Below are positions 1 through 8,330 of a stretch of DNA of 64,000 bases, in pieces. The DNA comes from Candidatus Villigracilis affinis. GTDB taxonomy: Bacteria; Chloroflexota; Anaerolineae; Anaerolineales; Villigracilaceae. The notes below the pieces were generated by a model. It made no database searches. It had not been told where the DNA came from and saw nothing but the letters and a program-made list of their open reading frames with translations. How positions within the stretch are numbered: position 1 is the stretch's first letter; each line of letters begins with the position of its first letter. The position numbers were made by a program, and so were the translations under genes. The DNA is taken from NCBI GenBank assembly GCA_016718275.1, contig JADKEA010000005.1, positions 210,997-274,996 of the forward strand, written 5' to 3'.

Positions 1-60
1 TGCTGTTTTTTCGTCTCGTTGGGCGCGATGATTCTTGATGCTGTCTTCGTAGGATGTCAT
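1..60 (-). CDS. N-terminus of an unidentified protein (partial)
   Basis: The reading frame starts at an ATG at position 60 on the minus strand and is open to the window edge, giving about 20 residues that begin MTSYEDSIKNHRAQRDE. It starts 8 bases after the stop codon of the GDPD gene, so it is probably the next gene of that operon. A GGAAGG-like ribosome binding site lies a little far upstream. The charged 'R-x-x-RDE' start is reminiscent of DUF1684-type proteins, but 20 residues are too few to assign a family. Confidence 0.5.
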   Translation of the reverse strand, partial: MTSYEDSIKNHRAQRDEKTA

Positions 61-68
61 TGCGGATT

Positions 69-950
69 CTACCTTCCCAATACTTTCATCATAATATCTG
101 GCCTGTCGGTGATGATTCCATCCACGCCCCAGGCAATGAGTTTTTTCATGGTTTCTTCATCGTTGATGGTCCACGGTTCAACGGCGAGGTTGCGTTCGTG
201 AGCGGCTTTTACAAAGGCGGGTGTCATCACAGTGATGCCGCCAGATTCTTCGGGCACTTGCAGGGAGAAAAATTTCGGCGAGTAAAAACTGCCGAGAAAT
301 GGCTTGGTAAGCAGGACGAAAACCGTCGTCTCATTTTTTGCGCTGGAGGTAGCTACCTCGGGGCATTCTTCGCGGAATTCAACAAGCCTATCGTCGTGGA
401 ACGAGGCGATCAAGACCTTGTCTTCCATTTTGTATTTGCGGATCAATTCACAGAAAGGCTTTGCCATCGAAGTATTTGTCTTTTTGATCTCGATAGTCAT
501 ATGCTTGTTTGGAAAAGCGGTAAAAACCTCTTCCATGGTGGGGACTGTGACGCCCTGCCCACGGAAGGGGAAAGTGGCACCTTCGTCGAGAGTCCAATCG
601 TAGCCTGCGTCGAGTTGCTTGAGTTCATCCAATGTCATGGATTCGATTTCGCCTGTGCCGTTTGTTGTTCTATCCACGGTTTCATCGTGCATGAGGACAA
701 GGATACCGTCTTTGGTGATGTGGACGTCCATTTCGAGTACGTCCACGCCGAGGTCAGCGGCATTTTGGAAGGCGAACATGGTGTCGCCGGGCCAGAGGCC
801 ATCTCCGCCCTGGTGGGCGATGACAAGGGGATAATTCAGGTCTGCGGCGTAATAGGGATGGTCCATTGCGGGTTTGGAGGTGATGCGGATGAGGGCGGCG
901 ACGATCAACAGAATGCCCAGGACTTTTTGCCAGGTTTTTGGTTTCATCAA
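69..950 (-). CDS. Membrane-anchored glycerophosphodiester phosphodiesterase
   Basis: This enzyme family hydrolyses glycerophosphodiesters to glycerol-3-phosphate and an alcohol in a metal-dependent TIM barrel. The protein has 293 residues. One N-terminal hydrophobic helix (about 8-22) anchors it or acts as a signal. The catalytic block starts at about residue 45 (IAHQGGDGLWPGDT), followed by EMDVHITKDG, HDETVDRTTNGTG and, near the C-terminus, WTINDEETMKKL and GIITDRPD. The usual HRG and PEN(T) positions read HQG and PGDT, so two typically conserved residues differ. The family call is firm, but the substrate is not known. The next gene on the strand starts 8 bases after its stop. Confidence 0.9.
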   Translation of the reverse strand: MMKPKTWQKVLGILLIVAALIRITSKPAMDHPYYAADLNYPLVIAHQGGDGLWPGDTMFAFQNAADLGVDVLEMDVHITKDGILVLMHDETVDRTTNGTGEIESMTLDELKQLDAGYDWTLDEGATFPFRGQGVTVPTMEEVFTAFPNKHMTIEIKKTNTSMAKPFCELIRKYKMEDKVLIASFHDDRLVEFREECPEVATSSAKNETTVFVLLTKPFLGSFYSPKFFSLQVPEESGGITVMTPAFVKAAHERNLAVEPWTINDEETMKKLIAWGVDGIITDRPDIMMKVLGR

Positions 951-989
951 TGTGCTCCGAAATAAGTGTGCGCTATTTTACCCTCAGAA

Positions 990-1018
990 TTGACATGCTT
1001 GGCCTTTTCACTTATAAG
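990..1018 (+). promoter_or_regulatory. Sigma-70 type promoter
   Basis: A perfect TTGACA -35 box (990-995) and a TATAAG -10 box (1013-1018) are separated by 17 bases. Transcription would start about 57 bases before the ATG of the helix-hairpin-helix protein at 1082. Confidence 0.65.
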
Positions 1019-1081
1019 TAGCAAATCCTGTTCGCGGATTCGGTTCTGTGGATGGCTGAAAATAAAATTTTGGAGGCGGAT

Positions 1082-1510
1082 ATGCTTGCGTTGCGGTTGT
1101 TATCTGAAGGTGGGCAAGGGCCTGACACGTCCCTGTCATGGCTGTTGTACATTGGGATCGCTTTCTTTGTCATGATTATCATTTTCGGGTGGCCGGAAGG
1201 CTCAAAGAAACAGAGCCAGCCAGCAGGTCCGCGTGAGGCGCCGAGAGGGAAGAAGAAAGCCGATGACCTGGTAAAGATCGAGGGAATTGGTCCGAAGGTT
1301 GCAAAAGTCCTGAACGAGGCGGGGATCACAACCTTTGATGACCTTGCCCGTGCAAAGGCTGCCGATTTGCAGAAAACCCTTAACTCGGCTGGCTTCCAAA
1401 TGATGAATTCCGAGGGGTGGATCGCTCAGGCGAAACTCGCCGCAAAGGGCGAGTGGGATGAACTGGAAGATTTACAGGATGAGTTAAAGGGTGGAAGAAA
1501 AGCCAGATAA
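1082..1510 (+). CDS. Membrane protein with helix-hairpin-helix domain
   Basis: The protein has 142 residues. A single transmembrane helix (about 18-37, LLYIGIAFFVMIII) is followed by a basic linker and one helix-hairpin-helix-like domain (DDLVKIEGIGPKVAKVLNEA) of the kind found in DNA-binding proteins and at the end of some ribosomal L21 proteins. The start at 1082 is preferred because GGAGG lies 6 bases upstream; an in-frame ATG at 1052 has no such site. It stands alone between a promoter (990-1018) and a strong terminator (1521-1552). A membrane-tethered nucleic-acid-binding role is possible but unproven. Confidence 0.8.
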   Translation: MLALRLLSEGGQGPDTSLSWLLYIGIAFFVMIIIFGWPEGSKKQSQPAGPREAPRGKKKADDLVKIEGIGPKVAKVLNEAGITTFDDLARAKAADLQKTLNSAGFQMMNSEGWIAQAKLAAKGEWDELEDLQDELKGGRKAR

Positions 1511-1520
1511 AAGGTTTATG

Positions 1521-1553
1521 CATCTGCCCGGGAATTCCCGGGCAGATGTTTGT
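1521..1553. terminator. Bidirectional intrinsic terminator
   Basis: A perfect 28-base palindrome (CATCTGCCCGGGAA and its mirror, 1521-1548) is followed by TTTGTTTT. It lies between two convergent genes ending at 1510 and 1561. Confidence 0.85.
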
Positions 1554-1560
1554 TTTGGGG

Positions 1561-2058
1561 TTAGATGAATAAGTAACGCGAGATTGCCATGAAAACGACG
1601 GCAACCAACAGGGCGTATATATTAATTGTGGAGAATGTGCGCTGGCGTTTTTGGAACAATTGAAGCTGCGCGATTTGTTCGGAGGTGGGCTGGCCTTTGA
1701 TCTGTGCGCCAAGCTGCATCATTGCCATGTTGTTTCGGCTGATCAACATCCCGAAGACGAAACCGATGAATGCGAAGAACGCTCCGATGCCAAAGCCGAT
1801 GCCCGCGTTCGATCCAAACCATGCGGGGGGATTGCGGACGTATAAAATTGTCCCCGCGATGACCGTTGAGACTGAAGATATGATCAGCATTTTTTGCAGG
1901 TTGGTTTTACCCATCATGTGTCGCATGAATTGCAGCCCGGAATCTCCTGTTGCCCCTACACTCGGCGCAATGTAGAGAGTCATCATCCATGCTGCACCGA
2001 CCCAAAAGACGCCTCCAAGGATGTGAATTAGCCGAAGTACTAAAGTTAGTGCATTCAT
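1561..2058 (-). CDS. Four-helix integral membrane protein, CopD/DUF2269-like
   Basis: The protein has 165 residues and four predicted transmembrane helices. Helix 1 contains HILGGVFWVGAAWM, a pattern typical of the CopD/DUF2269 group of small membrane proteins, in which His residues near the first helix may bind heme or copper. The start at 2058 has AAGGAG 8 bases upstream; the open frame extends to 2127 without a site. It is convergent with the helix-hairpin-helix gene. Proximity to the oxidase cluster fits a role in metal or redox biology, but the sequence does not prove one. Confidence 0.65.
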   Translation of the reverse strand: MNALTLVLRLIHILGGVFWVGAAWMMTLYIAPSVGATGDSGLQFMRHMMGKTNLQKMLIISSVSTVIAGTILYVRNPPAWFGSNAGIGFGIGAFFAFIGFVFGMLISRNNMAMMQLGAQIKGQPTSEQIAQLQLFQKRQRTFSTINIYALLVAVVFMAISRYLFI

Positions 2059-2163
2059 TAATAGTCTCCTTTGGTGAATTTTATTTAATTTCATAACCCC
2101 AAACTTCTCTGCAAGTGTTGAAACCATCCGGATTGGGCAGGTGAGGGGGTTCCTTTAAAATCC

Positions 2164-2192
2164 TGTACTTAAATTCACAAAATGTATATAAT
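2164..2192 (+). promoter_or_regulatory. Putative promoter of the cytochrome c gene
   Basis: A perfect TATAAT -10 box (2187-2192) lies 17 bases after a weak -35 box (TGTACT, 2164-2169) and about 40 bases before the ATG at 2233. Confidence 0.5.
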
Positions 2193-2232
2193 ACGGCCCG
2201 CTGTCGAACCAAATATACATATGGAGGTAGTA

Positions 2233-2631
2233 ATGAAGAAAGTGTTGTTTGCTGTTTTAGTTTTAGCTGCGCTCGCTTTGGCGGCTTGTGGCGGGGGCTC
2301 GAATGCAGTGGCTACGTTGGCCCCTGTTCCTGCTGAATATGCGGGTAAGGCCAGCCCTCTCGGTGCTGATGCCGCCGCTGCCGGGGCTGAAGTGTTCAAG
2401 ACCAACTGTGAATCCTGCCACGGCCCGCAAGGCCATGGTGACGGCCCTGCAGGTGTGGCTCTTGACCCTGCTCCCAAGAATCTGCCCGAACTCGCCGCTC
2501 AGGCTGGTGACGACTATCTGTACTGGCGTATTAATACCGGTAAAGAAGGTACTTCCATGGTTGCCTGGAAGGGCGTTCTCACTGACGATCAGATTTGGCA
2601 GGCGGTTGCCTTTATCCGCACGCTCAAGTAA
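2233..2631 (+). CDS. Lipoprotein c-type cytochrome
   Basis: The protein has 132 residues. The signal peptide (MKKVLFAVLVLAALALAAC) ends in a lipobox (LAAC), so the protein should be lipid-anchored outside the cytoplasmic membrane. A single CESCH heme-c site follows, with GHGDGPAGVAL downstream and a methionine (GTSMVAW) suitable as the sixth ligand. It is a class I cytochrome c, and its position before the oxidase operon suggests it delivers electrons to the caa3 oxidase. The start is set by GGAGGT just upstream; an earlier in-frame ATG would bury the signal peptide. Confidence 0.9.
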   Translation: MKKVLFAVLVLAALALAACGGGSNAVATLAPVPAEYAGKASPLGADAAAAGAEVFKTNCESCHGPQGHGDGPAGVALDPAPKNLPELAAQAGDDYLYWRINTGKEGTSMVAWKGVLTDDQIWQAVAFIRTLK

Positions 2632-2651
2632 AGAACAGATAATTCCAAAGG

Positions 2652-2684
2652 CGACATACTCCGCAAGGGGTATGTCGTTTTTAT
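2652..2684 (+). terminator. Intrinsic terminator after cytochrome c gene
   Basis: The stem CGACATAC / GTATGTCG (2652-2677) is followed by TTTTTATTT, 20 bases after the cytochrome gene. Confidence 0.8.
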
Positions 2685-2723
2685 TTGCTTGTATAATTGC
2701 CCATTCAAAAGGAGACCGAACTC

Positions 2724-3188
2724 ATGCCAATATCGTCTGGAATCCCTGCGCCCGAGTTTGAAATGTTCGATGATACGAATACCCTGCGGAAACTTTCCGA
2801 TTTTCGCGGCAGGAATGTTATTTTATATTTTTATCCAAAGGATGATACGCCGGGCTGCACAAAGGAAGCTTGTAATTTCCGCGATGATTATTCCGCTTAT
2901 GAAAAGGCGGGTATTGTCATTCTGGGTGTAAGCCCCGATGATGTGGCTTCGCATGTGAAGTTTAAGAAAAAATTTCAACTTCAATTTCCGCTGTTGGCGG
3001 ATGATGAGCATAAGGTTTGCGATTCTTATGGGGTGTGGGGACCGAAGAAGTTCATGGGCAAGGAATATGAAGGCGTACTACGCACAACTTTCTTGATCGA
3101 CGGGGAGGGGATGATCAAAAAGGTGTATGAGAATGTCCGTCCTGCCGAGCATAGCACCGAATTGTTGAAGGAATTTGGCGTCAGCTGA
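2724..3188 (+). CDS. bcp: Thioredoxin-dependent peroxiredoxin, Bcp/PrxQ type
   Basis: Bcp-type peroxiredoxins reduce hydrogen peroxide and organic hydroperoxides using thioredoxin. This 154-residue protein carries the peroxidatic motif YPKDDTPGCTKEAC, with a second Cys five residues after the first, as in two-cysteine atypical Bcp proteins. FPLLADDEHKVCDSYGVWG follows in the usual place. An AAGGAG site precedes the ATG at 2724, and a TATAAT box lies at 2692-2697. It sits between the cytochrome c gene and the oxidase operon, which fits protection against oxidants during aerobic respiration. Confidence 0.95.
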   Translation: MPISSGIPAPEFEMFDDTNTLRKLSDFRGRNVILYFYPKDDTPGCTKEACNFRDDYSAYEKAGIVILGVSPDDVASHVKFKKKFQLQFPLLADDEHKVCDSYGVWGPKKFMGKEYEGVLRTTFLIDGEGMIKKVYENVRPAEHSTELLKEFGVS

Positions 3189-3285
3189 CATTTAACGCAT
3201 CATCCGCCTCATTGCAGGGCTTTTGTTTTTCGGCCAGAACCATGAATCCGATTAAGGAAGATGCGTACAATGTCCACAAAAAATA

Positions 3286-3314
3286 GTGACAATTTGACCA
3301 AAATTTGGTAAATT
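3286..3314 (+). promoter_or_regulatory. Putative promoter of the caa3 oxidase operon
   Basis: The -35 box GTGACA (3286-3291) and the -10 box TAAATT (3309-3314) are 17 bases apart, about 50 bases before the first oxidase gene. Confidence 0.5.
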
Positions 3315-3366
3315 AGGTGAGTTTGGGGCGGGCTTCCCCGTTTGAAATTTTTTGAGGAGAGAGCAT

Positions 3367-4383
3367 ATGCGACACTTTGTGATCGTGGGAATTTTGGTCA
3401 TTGTAATGGCCGTTCTCACTTATGTAGGTCTTGACGCTGCCGGTTTTGCAACACAGATGAATCCTGTTGCAGCAAGCGCTCAGGCACAGACAATCGATAG
3501 TATGTGGCACTGGGAAATTATTGCCATGTCCTTCCTGTTTGCCTTGATCGTTGCACCGATGGCGTACAGCCTGGTCGTTTTTCGAAAGCGCAAGGGCGAT
3601 AATACAGATGCCCAGCACATCGAAGGCAACACCGCTTTGGAAATTGGCTGGACCGTTGGTCCGTTGATCCTGGTGGTTGTCTTTGCGTACATGGGGGCTT
3701 ATTCTCTTGGTGAGATCCGCCGCGTGGATCCTGAAGCGGTCGTCATCAAGGTCAAAGCGCAGCAATTCTCGTGGACATTCGAATACCCCGAGTATGGTGT
3801 TGTGAGCAATGAACTGCATTTGCCTGCAAACAAGCAGGTATTGCTTAAGATGGAATCTGCGGATGTGATCCATTCATTTTGGGTTCCCGAGTTTCGTGTC
3901 AAACAGGACGTTGTGCCTGGGCGCGTGACCGAATACAGAATCACCCCGACACTGATCGGCAGCTACAAAGTCCGCTGCGCGGAATTGTGCGGCACATCCC
4001 ATGCCTATATGGAAGGTGCAATTGTGGTCAGCGAAGAAGCCGATTATGACACCTGGATCGCCGAGCAAATTGCGATCGCCGCCGCGGCACAGACTCCTGA
4101 GGGCAAAGGTCAGCTTCTGACTGTTTCGAAGGGCTGTGTGGGTTGTCACTCCATTGATGGCTCGCCGCTTACAGGTCCGACATGGTTCGGATTGTTCGGT
4201 TCCGATGTGAAACTTGCAGACGGTTCCACCATTACGGCGGACGAAGCCTTCATCTCTCAATCGATCCTTGACCCCAATGCGACCATTGTCGAAGGCTTCC
4301 CATCTCCATCTGTCATGCCTCCCTACGTGCTGACCGAAGAAGAGATTGCAAACATCATCGCGTATCTTAAGACGCTGAAATAA
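3367..4383 (+). CDS. ctaC: Cytochrome c oxidase subunit II with fused cytochrome c (caa3)
   Basis: The protein has 338 residues. It has an N-terminal hydrophobic segment, a second transmembrane helix (about 56-75) and the periplasmic CuA cupredoxin domain. CuA ligands are visible: IHSFWVPEF (His near 168) and CAELCGTSHAYM (Cys, Cys, His and Met near 204-215). A C-terminal cytochrome c domain carries CVGCH (about 258-262) and an axial-Met motif (SVMPPYVL). It receives electrons on the fused heme c and passes them through CuA to subunit I. GAGGAG precedes the ATG at 3367. It is the first gene of the oxidase operon, 20 bases before subunit I. Confidence 0.97.
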   Translation: MRHFVIVGILVIVMAVLTYVGLDAAGFATQMNPVAASAQAQTIDSMWHWEIIAMSFLFALIVAPMAYSLVVFRKRKGDNTDAQHIEGNTALEIGWTVGPLILVVVFAYMGAYSLGEIRRVDPEAVVIKVKAQQFSWTFEYPEYGVVSNELHLPANKQVLLKMESADVIHSFWVPEFRVKQDVVPGRVTEYRITPTLIGSYKVRCAELCGTSHAYMEGAIVVSEEADYDTWIAEQIAIAAAAQTPEGKGQLLTVSKGCVGCHSIDGSPLTGPTWFGLFGSDVKLADGSTITADEAFISQSILDPNATIVEGFPSPSVMPPYVLTEEEIANIIAYLKTLK

Positions 4384-4403
4384 TTTGGCGGAGGATTTCT
4401 AAT

Positions 4404-6299
4404 ATGAAGCGTTTCATTTCAAGTGCTCTTGCGCATGGGCTGGGGTGGCAGTTGATCGGCACCCTGCTGGGCGCCGGGCTTATCACTGGCATTCGCGCAC
4501 TGATGGGGTTAAGTGTCACAGATCGATTTTTCTTTACCGAGCCTGCCTGGGTGTTGGGTGGTTTTATCGGCGCCATTTCCTTCCTGTTTGGTTCTGGTGT
4601 CACCAGCGACTGGATGAAGTGGGCACGCGGTATCGATACTCCTGAGCATCACGAAGATCATCATTCAGGTTGGGAGAAGTATGTCAATGTCTCCCTCGAC
4701 CACAAGGTGATCGGTATTCAATATACCATCGTGGCTTTGGCGTTGATCAGTATCGGCGGTTTGTTCGCCCTGATCTTCCGCACGGAACTTGCAGCTTCCC
4801 AGCTTCAATTTCTGACCACAGATATGAAGTTGTTTGGCCAGAATGGCCCGCAGCTTTACAATACCTTGATGTCTCTGCATGGCATGATCATGATCGTGTC
4901 TATTTTGCTGGGCATTTCCGGTATCATCAACTACGTTGTCCCGCTTTTGCTCGGGGCACAGGATATGGCTTTCCCGCGTTTGAATGCATTTTCATTCTGG
5001 ATCGCTGTCCCTGGTGCTGTTTTGCTGCTTTCGAGTCTTTTCCTTGGCGGTTTCGATACAGGCTGGACGGGCTACCCGCCGCTTTCTGCCCGTGCCCCTG
5101 TTGGTATGCAGATGTTCTTCCTTGGCGTGTTCGTTGCAGGCTGGTCATCTATTTTGGGCGCGTTGAATGTGATCGTGACCGTGCTGCGTATGCGCGCCAA
5201 AGGCATGACCGCGATGCGGATGCCGATCTTTGTTTGGGCCGCAATTGCCACTTCGCTTATTGCGTTGACCGCCACGCAATTCATCGGTCTGTCCTTCCAA
5301 TTGGTCATGTTCCAGCGCCTCTTCGGCATGGGCTTTTTTGACCCAGCCAAGGGTGGTAATCCCGTTCTCTTCCAGCATCTGTTCTGGTTCTATTCCCATC
5401 CCGCTGTATATGTGTTTATTCTCCCCGGCCTCGGTGTGATCTCTGAGTTGCTGCCTGTGTTCGTCCGCAAGCCGTTGTTCGGCTACCGCTGGATCGCCAT
5501 GTCATCCCTTGGCATCGCGCTCGTCGGCTTTGTGGTTTGGGCGCATCACATGTTCACCTCAGGCATGAACGAATACCTGCGCGTTCCGTTCATGTACAGC
5601 ACCCTGCTGGTGGCCATCCCCACCGGTGTGAAATTCTTCTCCTGGGTGGCGACGATCTGGAACGGCAAGATCACGACTCCAACCCCCATGCTCTTTGTGT
5701 TGGGCGGTATCGTTGTGTTCCTGATGGGTGGTCTCTCCGGCCCCCCGAACGCCATTGTTTCCACCGACTTGCACCTGCACGATACCTATTTCATCGTCGG
5801 TCACTTTCACGATACCATTTTCGGCGGCTTTGTCTTCCCGTTCTTTGCCGCCTTGTATTACTGGTTCCCGAAGGCCACTGGCCGCCGCATGAACGAGACA
5901 CTCGGCAAACTGCATTTCTGGTTAATGACTCCCGCGTTCTTCGTGCTGACCTTCGGCATGATGTACATCGGTCTGTTGGGCATGCGCCGCCGCATCGTGG
6001 ATTATGACCCGGCGCTTGGTATTGACTCAACACACCTTGTCCTCACGATTGCAGGGTATCTCATCGGTCTTTCCGTGGTCATCTTCATCTATAATTTCTT
6101 CAACAGCATCAAGAATGGTGAAAAGGCCGAAGGCAATGTCTGGAATTCCCGCTCACCAGAGTGGCAGGTTCCATCTCCCATGCCTGTGCACAATTACGAT
6201 CAGCCTTTTGAAGTGATCAGCGAACCGTATGATTACGGTTTGGAAGGCGGTTCACCATATGTCAAGTTCTCTGAGCCTGAATCAGGCAAGCATCAATAA
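4404..6299 (+). CDS. ctaD: Cytochrome c oxidase subunit I (A2-type)
   Basis: This is the catalytic subunit of the heme-copper oxidase, with 631 residues. An N-terminal extension of about 95 residues adds two hydrophobic segments and a His/Glu-rich stretch (TPEHHEDHHSGW) before the canonical core. Core ligands are visible: HGMIMIV (heme a, near 159), FYSHPAVYVFILP (CuB His and crosslinked Tyr, near 330), HHMFTSGMN (two CuB His) and HDTYFIVGHFHDT (heme a3 and a). The YSHPAVY form replaces the HPEVY glutamate motif and marks an A2-type enzyme, as in Thermus and Rhodothermus caa3 oxidases. GGAGG precedes the ATG. Confidence 0.97.
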   Translation: MKRFISSALAHGLGWQLIGTLLGAGLITGIRALMGLSVTDRFFFTEPAWVLGGFIGAISFLFGSGVTSDWMKWARGIDTPEHHEDHHSGWEKYVNVSLDHKVIGIQYTIVALALISIGGLFALIFRTELAASQLQFLTTDMKLFGQNGPQLYNTLMSLHGMIMIVSILLGISGIINYVVPLLLGAQDMAFPRLNAFSFWIAVPGAVLLLSSLFLGGFDTGWTGYPPLSARAPVGMQMFFLGVFVAGWSSILGALNVIVTVLRMRAKGMTAMRMPIFVWAAIATSLIALTATQFIGLSFQLVMFQRLFGMGFFDPAKGGNPVLFQHLFWFYSHPAVYVFILPGLGVISELLPVFVRKPLFGYRWIAMSSLGIALVGFVVWAHHMFTSGMNEYLRVPFMYSTLLVAIPTGVKFFSWVATIWNGKITTPTPMLFVLGGIVVFLMGGLSGPPNAIVSTDLHLHDTYFIVGHFHDTIFGGFVFPFFAALYYWFPKATGRRMNETLGKLHFWLMTPAFFVLTFGMMYIGLLGMRRRIVDYDPALGIDSTHLVLTIAGYLIGLSVVIFIYNFFNSIKNGEKAEGNVWNSRSPEWQVPSPMPVHNYDQPFEVISEPYDYGLEGGSPYVKFSEPESGKHQ

Positions 6300-6313
6300 A
6301 GGGGAGGAGCGAA

Positions 6314-7099
6314 ATGTCACACACACAAACTAAATCTGCCGCTTACGGTCAGGGCGTGGTGGTTTTCATTTACCTCGCTGTTTTGACCGCTTTGGAGTAT
6401 TTTGTCGCCGTTACCTTTAATGCGGTTTCCATCCTCGTGGTGGTAGCTGTCATTAAGGCGGCCCTCGTTATGTATTACTTCATGCACATTTACAAACTCA
6501 ACGAGGCCAGCGATGGCGATGAGCATTCCTACGACTACAAAACAGGCACGAATCGCATTGGCCTTTGGCTGTTTCTGCTTTCTGATGCTTTTGTTTTTGC
6601 TGGTCTGTTGACCGCCCGCATTAACCTGCTCGGATTGACTCGTCCGCACCTTAACCAGACCCTCGGCTTGGCAGTGACGGCTGTTCTTTTGATCTCCTCC
6701 TTCTTCATGAATCGCGGCGAGACTGCCATGGCTCATGGCGATAGGAAGGGCTTCATGAACAACACCCTGATCACCTTCGTCCTGGGCTTGGGCTTTTTGC
6801 TCGGCGTGGTACTGGTGGAATGGCGTCTTGCTGCTGAAGAAGGCCTGACCGCCAGCTTCGGTAACCCTGCAGTTGGACCGATGGGCGCAGTGTTTTACAT
6901 GATGACAGGCATGCACGCCTTCCACGTGTTGACAGGTTTGATCTTCCTGCTGGTGGTATGGAACAATGCCCGCAAGGGTGTCTATTCCGAAGAAAAACAC
7001 TGGGGCGTGGAAGCTGCTGCTGTTTACTGGCACTTTGTAGACCTGGTGTGGATCTTCTTCTACCCTGCACTATATTTGATCGGCAAGCTCGTAAACTGA
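6314..7099 (+). CDS. Cytochrome c oxidase subunits IV and III, fused
   Basis: The protein has 261 residues and two parts. Residues 1-75 form two helices resembling the prokaryotic subunit IV (LTALEYFVAV, then KAALVMYYFMHIYKL). From about residue 80 a five-helix subunit III follows (LWLFLLSDAFVFAGL, HAFHVLTGLIFL, YWHFVDLVWIFFYP). Subunit III supports stability and proton uptake in heme-copper oxidases, and subunit IV is a small accessory subunit. Both are normally separate genes; here no stop or frameshift divides them. GGGGAGGAG lies upstream of the ATG, 14 bases after subunit I. Confidence 0.9.
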   Translation: MSHTQTKSAAYGQGVVVFIYLAVLTALEYFVAVTFNAVSILVVVAVIKAALVMYYFMHIYKLNEASDGDEHSYDYKTGTNRIGLWLFLLSDAFVFAGLLTARINLLGLTRPHLNQTLGLAVTAVLLISSFFMNRGETAMAHGDRKGFMNNTLITFVLGLGFLLGVVLVEWRLAAEEGLTASFGNPAVGPMGAVFYMMTGMHAFHVLTGLIFLLVVWNNARKGVYSEEKHWGVEAAAVYWHFVDLVWIFFYPALYLIGKLVN

Positions 7100-7101
7100 A
7101 A

Positions 7102-7138
7102 AATAATCGCCGCCGATGAGGCGGCGATTATTTTTTAT
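7102..7138 (+). terminator. Intrinsic terminator of the oxidase operon
   Basis: A long GC-rich stem (AATAATCGCCGCC and its complement) with the loop GATGA is followed directly by TTTTTTATT. Confidence 0.9.
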
Positions 7139-7167
7139 TGGATAAATTCCCCGATTTTTGATATAAG
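7138..7167 (+). promoter_or_regulatory. Putative promoter of the oxidase assembly operon
   Basis: TTGGAT (7138-7143) and TATAAG (7162-7167) are 18 bases apart, 40 bases before the sco start and directly after the oxidase terminator. Confidence 0.45.
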
Positions 7168-7206
7168 CATGGCAGGCCGGTACACCCGGCTTTGGAGTAT
7201 TGTTGC

Positions 7207-7812
7207 ATGGATAAAAAAATTACCTTCGTGGGGCTGATTTCCCTTGCCGTTGTGGCATTGGCAATTGCCTTGAATATGTTCTTTTTTAAGCCTGCCAGTT
7301 TTCGCGGCACGGCATATGCCGATCCGCTCGTGCTGGCTCCCGATTTCACTCTTAAGGAAGCGAATGGCGGCGATTTTCAACTTCAGGCGAATCATGGCAA
7401 GATCGTCCTGTTGTTTTTTGGTTATACCTATTGCCCCGATGTCTGCCCGACCACCCTTGCCGAATTGAAGGTCGTGATGGAAAAGCTGAATGGGCAGGCA
7501 GACAAGGTTCAGGTTGTTTTTGTGTCTGTCGACCCGGGGCGGGATACTTCCGAAGAGATGCAAAAATATACCGAACGCTTTTTCCCGTCGTTTATCGGCT
7601 TGAGCGGCTCAGAAGAGGAGCTTGCGCCGATCTGGGATGACTATGGGGTGTTCAGGGAAGTTGTCGAGCGTACCTCTGAAACGAATTACATTATCAACCA
7701 TACCGCCCGTGTGACCCTTATCGATCAGAATGGAAACATGCGCCTTTCCTATGGTTTCCAAACCCCGCCCGAGGACATTGCCCACGATATCGAGATCCTG
7801 TTGAATCAGTAG
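7207..7812 (+). CDS. Sco1/SenC copper chaperone for CuA
   Basis: Sco proteins deliver copper to, or reduce the thiols of, the CuA site of oxidase subunit II. This 201-residue protein has an N-terminal membrane anchor (about 8-27) and a thioredoxin fold with the copper-binding CPDVC pair (near 76-80) after FFGYTYCPD. The distal His lies in INHTARV (near 164). The ATG at 7207 follows a TTTGGAG site. It is the first of four assembly genes (Sco, cupredoxin-like, SURF1, CtaA-CtaB) placed directly after the oxidase operon, which supports the function. Confidence 0.95.
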   Translation: MDKKITFVGLISLAVVALAIALNMFFFKPASFRGTAYADPLVLAPDFTLKEANGGDFQLQANHGKIVLLFFGYTYCPDVCPTTLAELKVVMEKLNGQADKVQVVFVSVDPGRDTSEEMQKYTERFFPSFIGLSGSEEELAPIWDDYGVFREVVERTSETNYIINHTARVTLIDQNGNMRLSYGFQTPPEDIAHDIEILLNQ

Positions 7813-7814
7813 CC

Positions 7815-8330
7815 ATGCAAAAAAATACAACCATAAAACGTATTATCGTGTCCATGCTCATTGGGCTTGTCATTGGCTTGCTGTTAAATGAGGTCACATT
7901 TTTTCTTCTTGGGCTCACAGCCCGCAAGCCCACCGTGGTCAGCATCACCATACCGGATGGTACAGCCGAACTTGTTTCGCGCGGCGAGCAACCACCGACC
8001 CTTCCTGCGGATATGATCTTCGTGGTCGGAGATGTACTCATCATCAAGAACGAAGATTCAGCCGATCATCAGCTTGGCCCGTTATGGATCCCCGCTGGAA
8101 CTTCGGGGCATCTTGAGCTGGGTCGGCCTGAAAGCCTGGCGTATGAATGTTCCTTCCAGCCTGGGAACTATGTTGGTTTCGATGTTCGTGAGCCTCTCAC
8201 GCTTTCGACACGTATCTATGGCATTCTGTTCGCGGGGCTTCCAATGGGAATGCTGATCGCCCTGTACGCATCCATTTTGCCTGCAAGGAAAAACGCAAAA
8301 AATGATCCTCAAAAAGATGTTCAGCCGTAA
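7815..8330 (+). CDS. Membrane protein with cupredoxin-like domain
   Basis: The protein has 171 residues. Two transmembrane helices (about 9-33 and 135-155) flank an external domain of about 95 residues. That domain has cupredoxin-like features: VGDVLIIKNEDSADHQLGP, then YECSFQPGNYVGFDV. The His, Cys and surrounding order resemble a type-1 copper site, but I cannot confirm the full ligand set. It lies 2 bases after sco, and its 3' end overlaps the SURF1 gene by 29 bases, so it should act in oxidase copper insertion. A copper carrier role is inferred from structure and position only. Confidence 0.6.
   Translation: MQKNTTIKRIIVSMLIGLVIGLLLNEVTFFLLGLTARKPTVVSITIPDGTAELVSRGEQPPTLPADMIFVVGDVLIIKNEDSADHQLGPLWIPAGTSGHLELGRPESLAYECSFQPGNYVGFDVREPLTLSTRIYGILFAGLPMGMLIALYASILPARKNAKNDPQKDVQP

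Noticed and set aside
54..965. 303-residue plus-strand frame
   Set aside because: It is the antisense shadow of the GDPD gene, which carries the real motifs on the minus strand.
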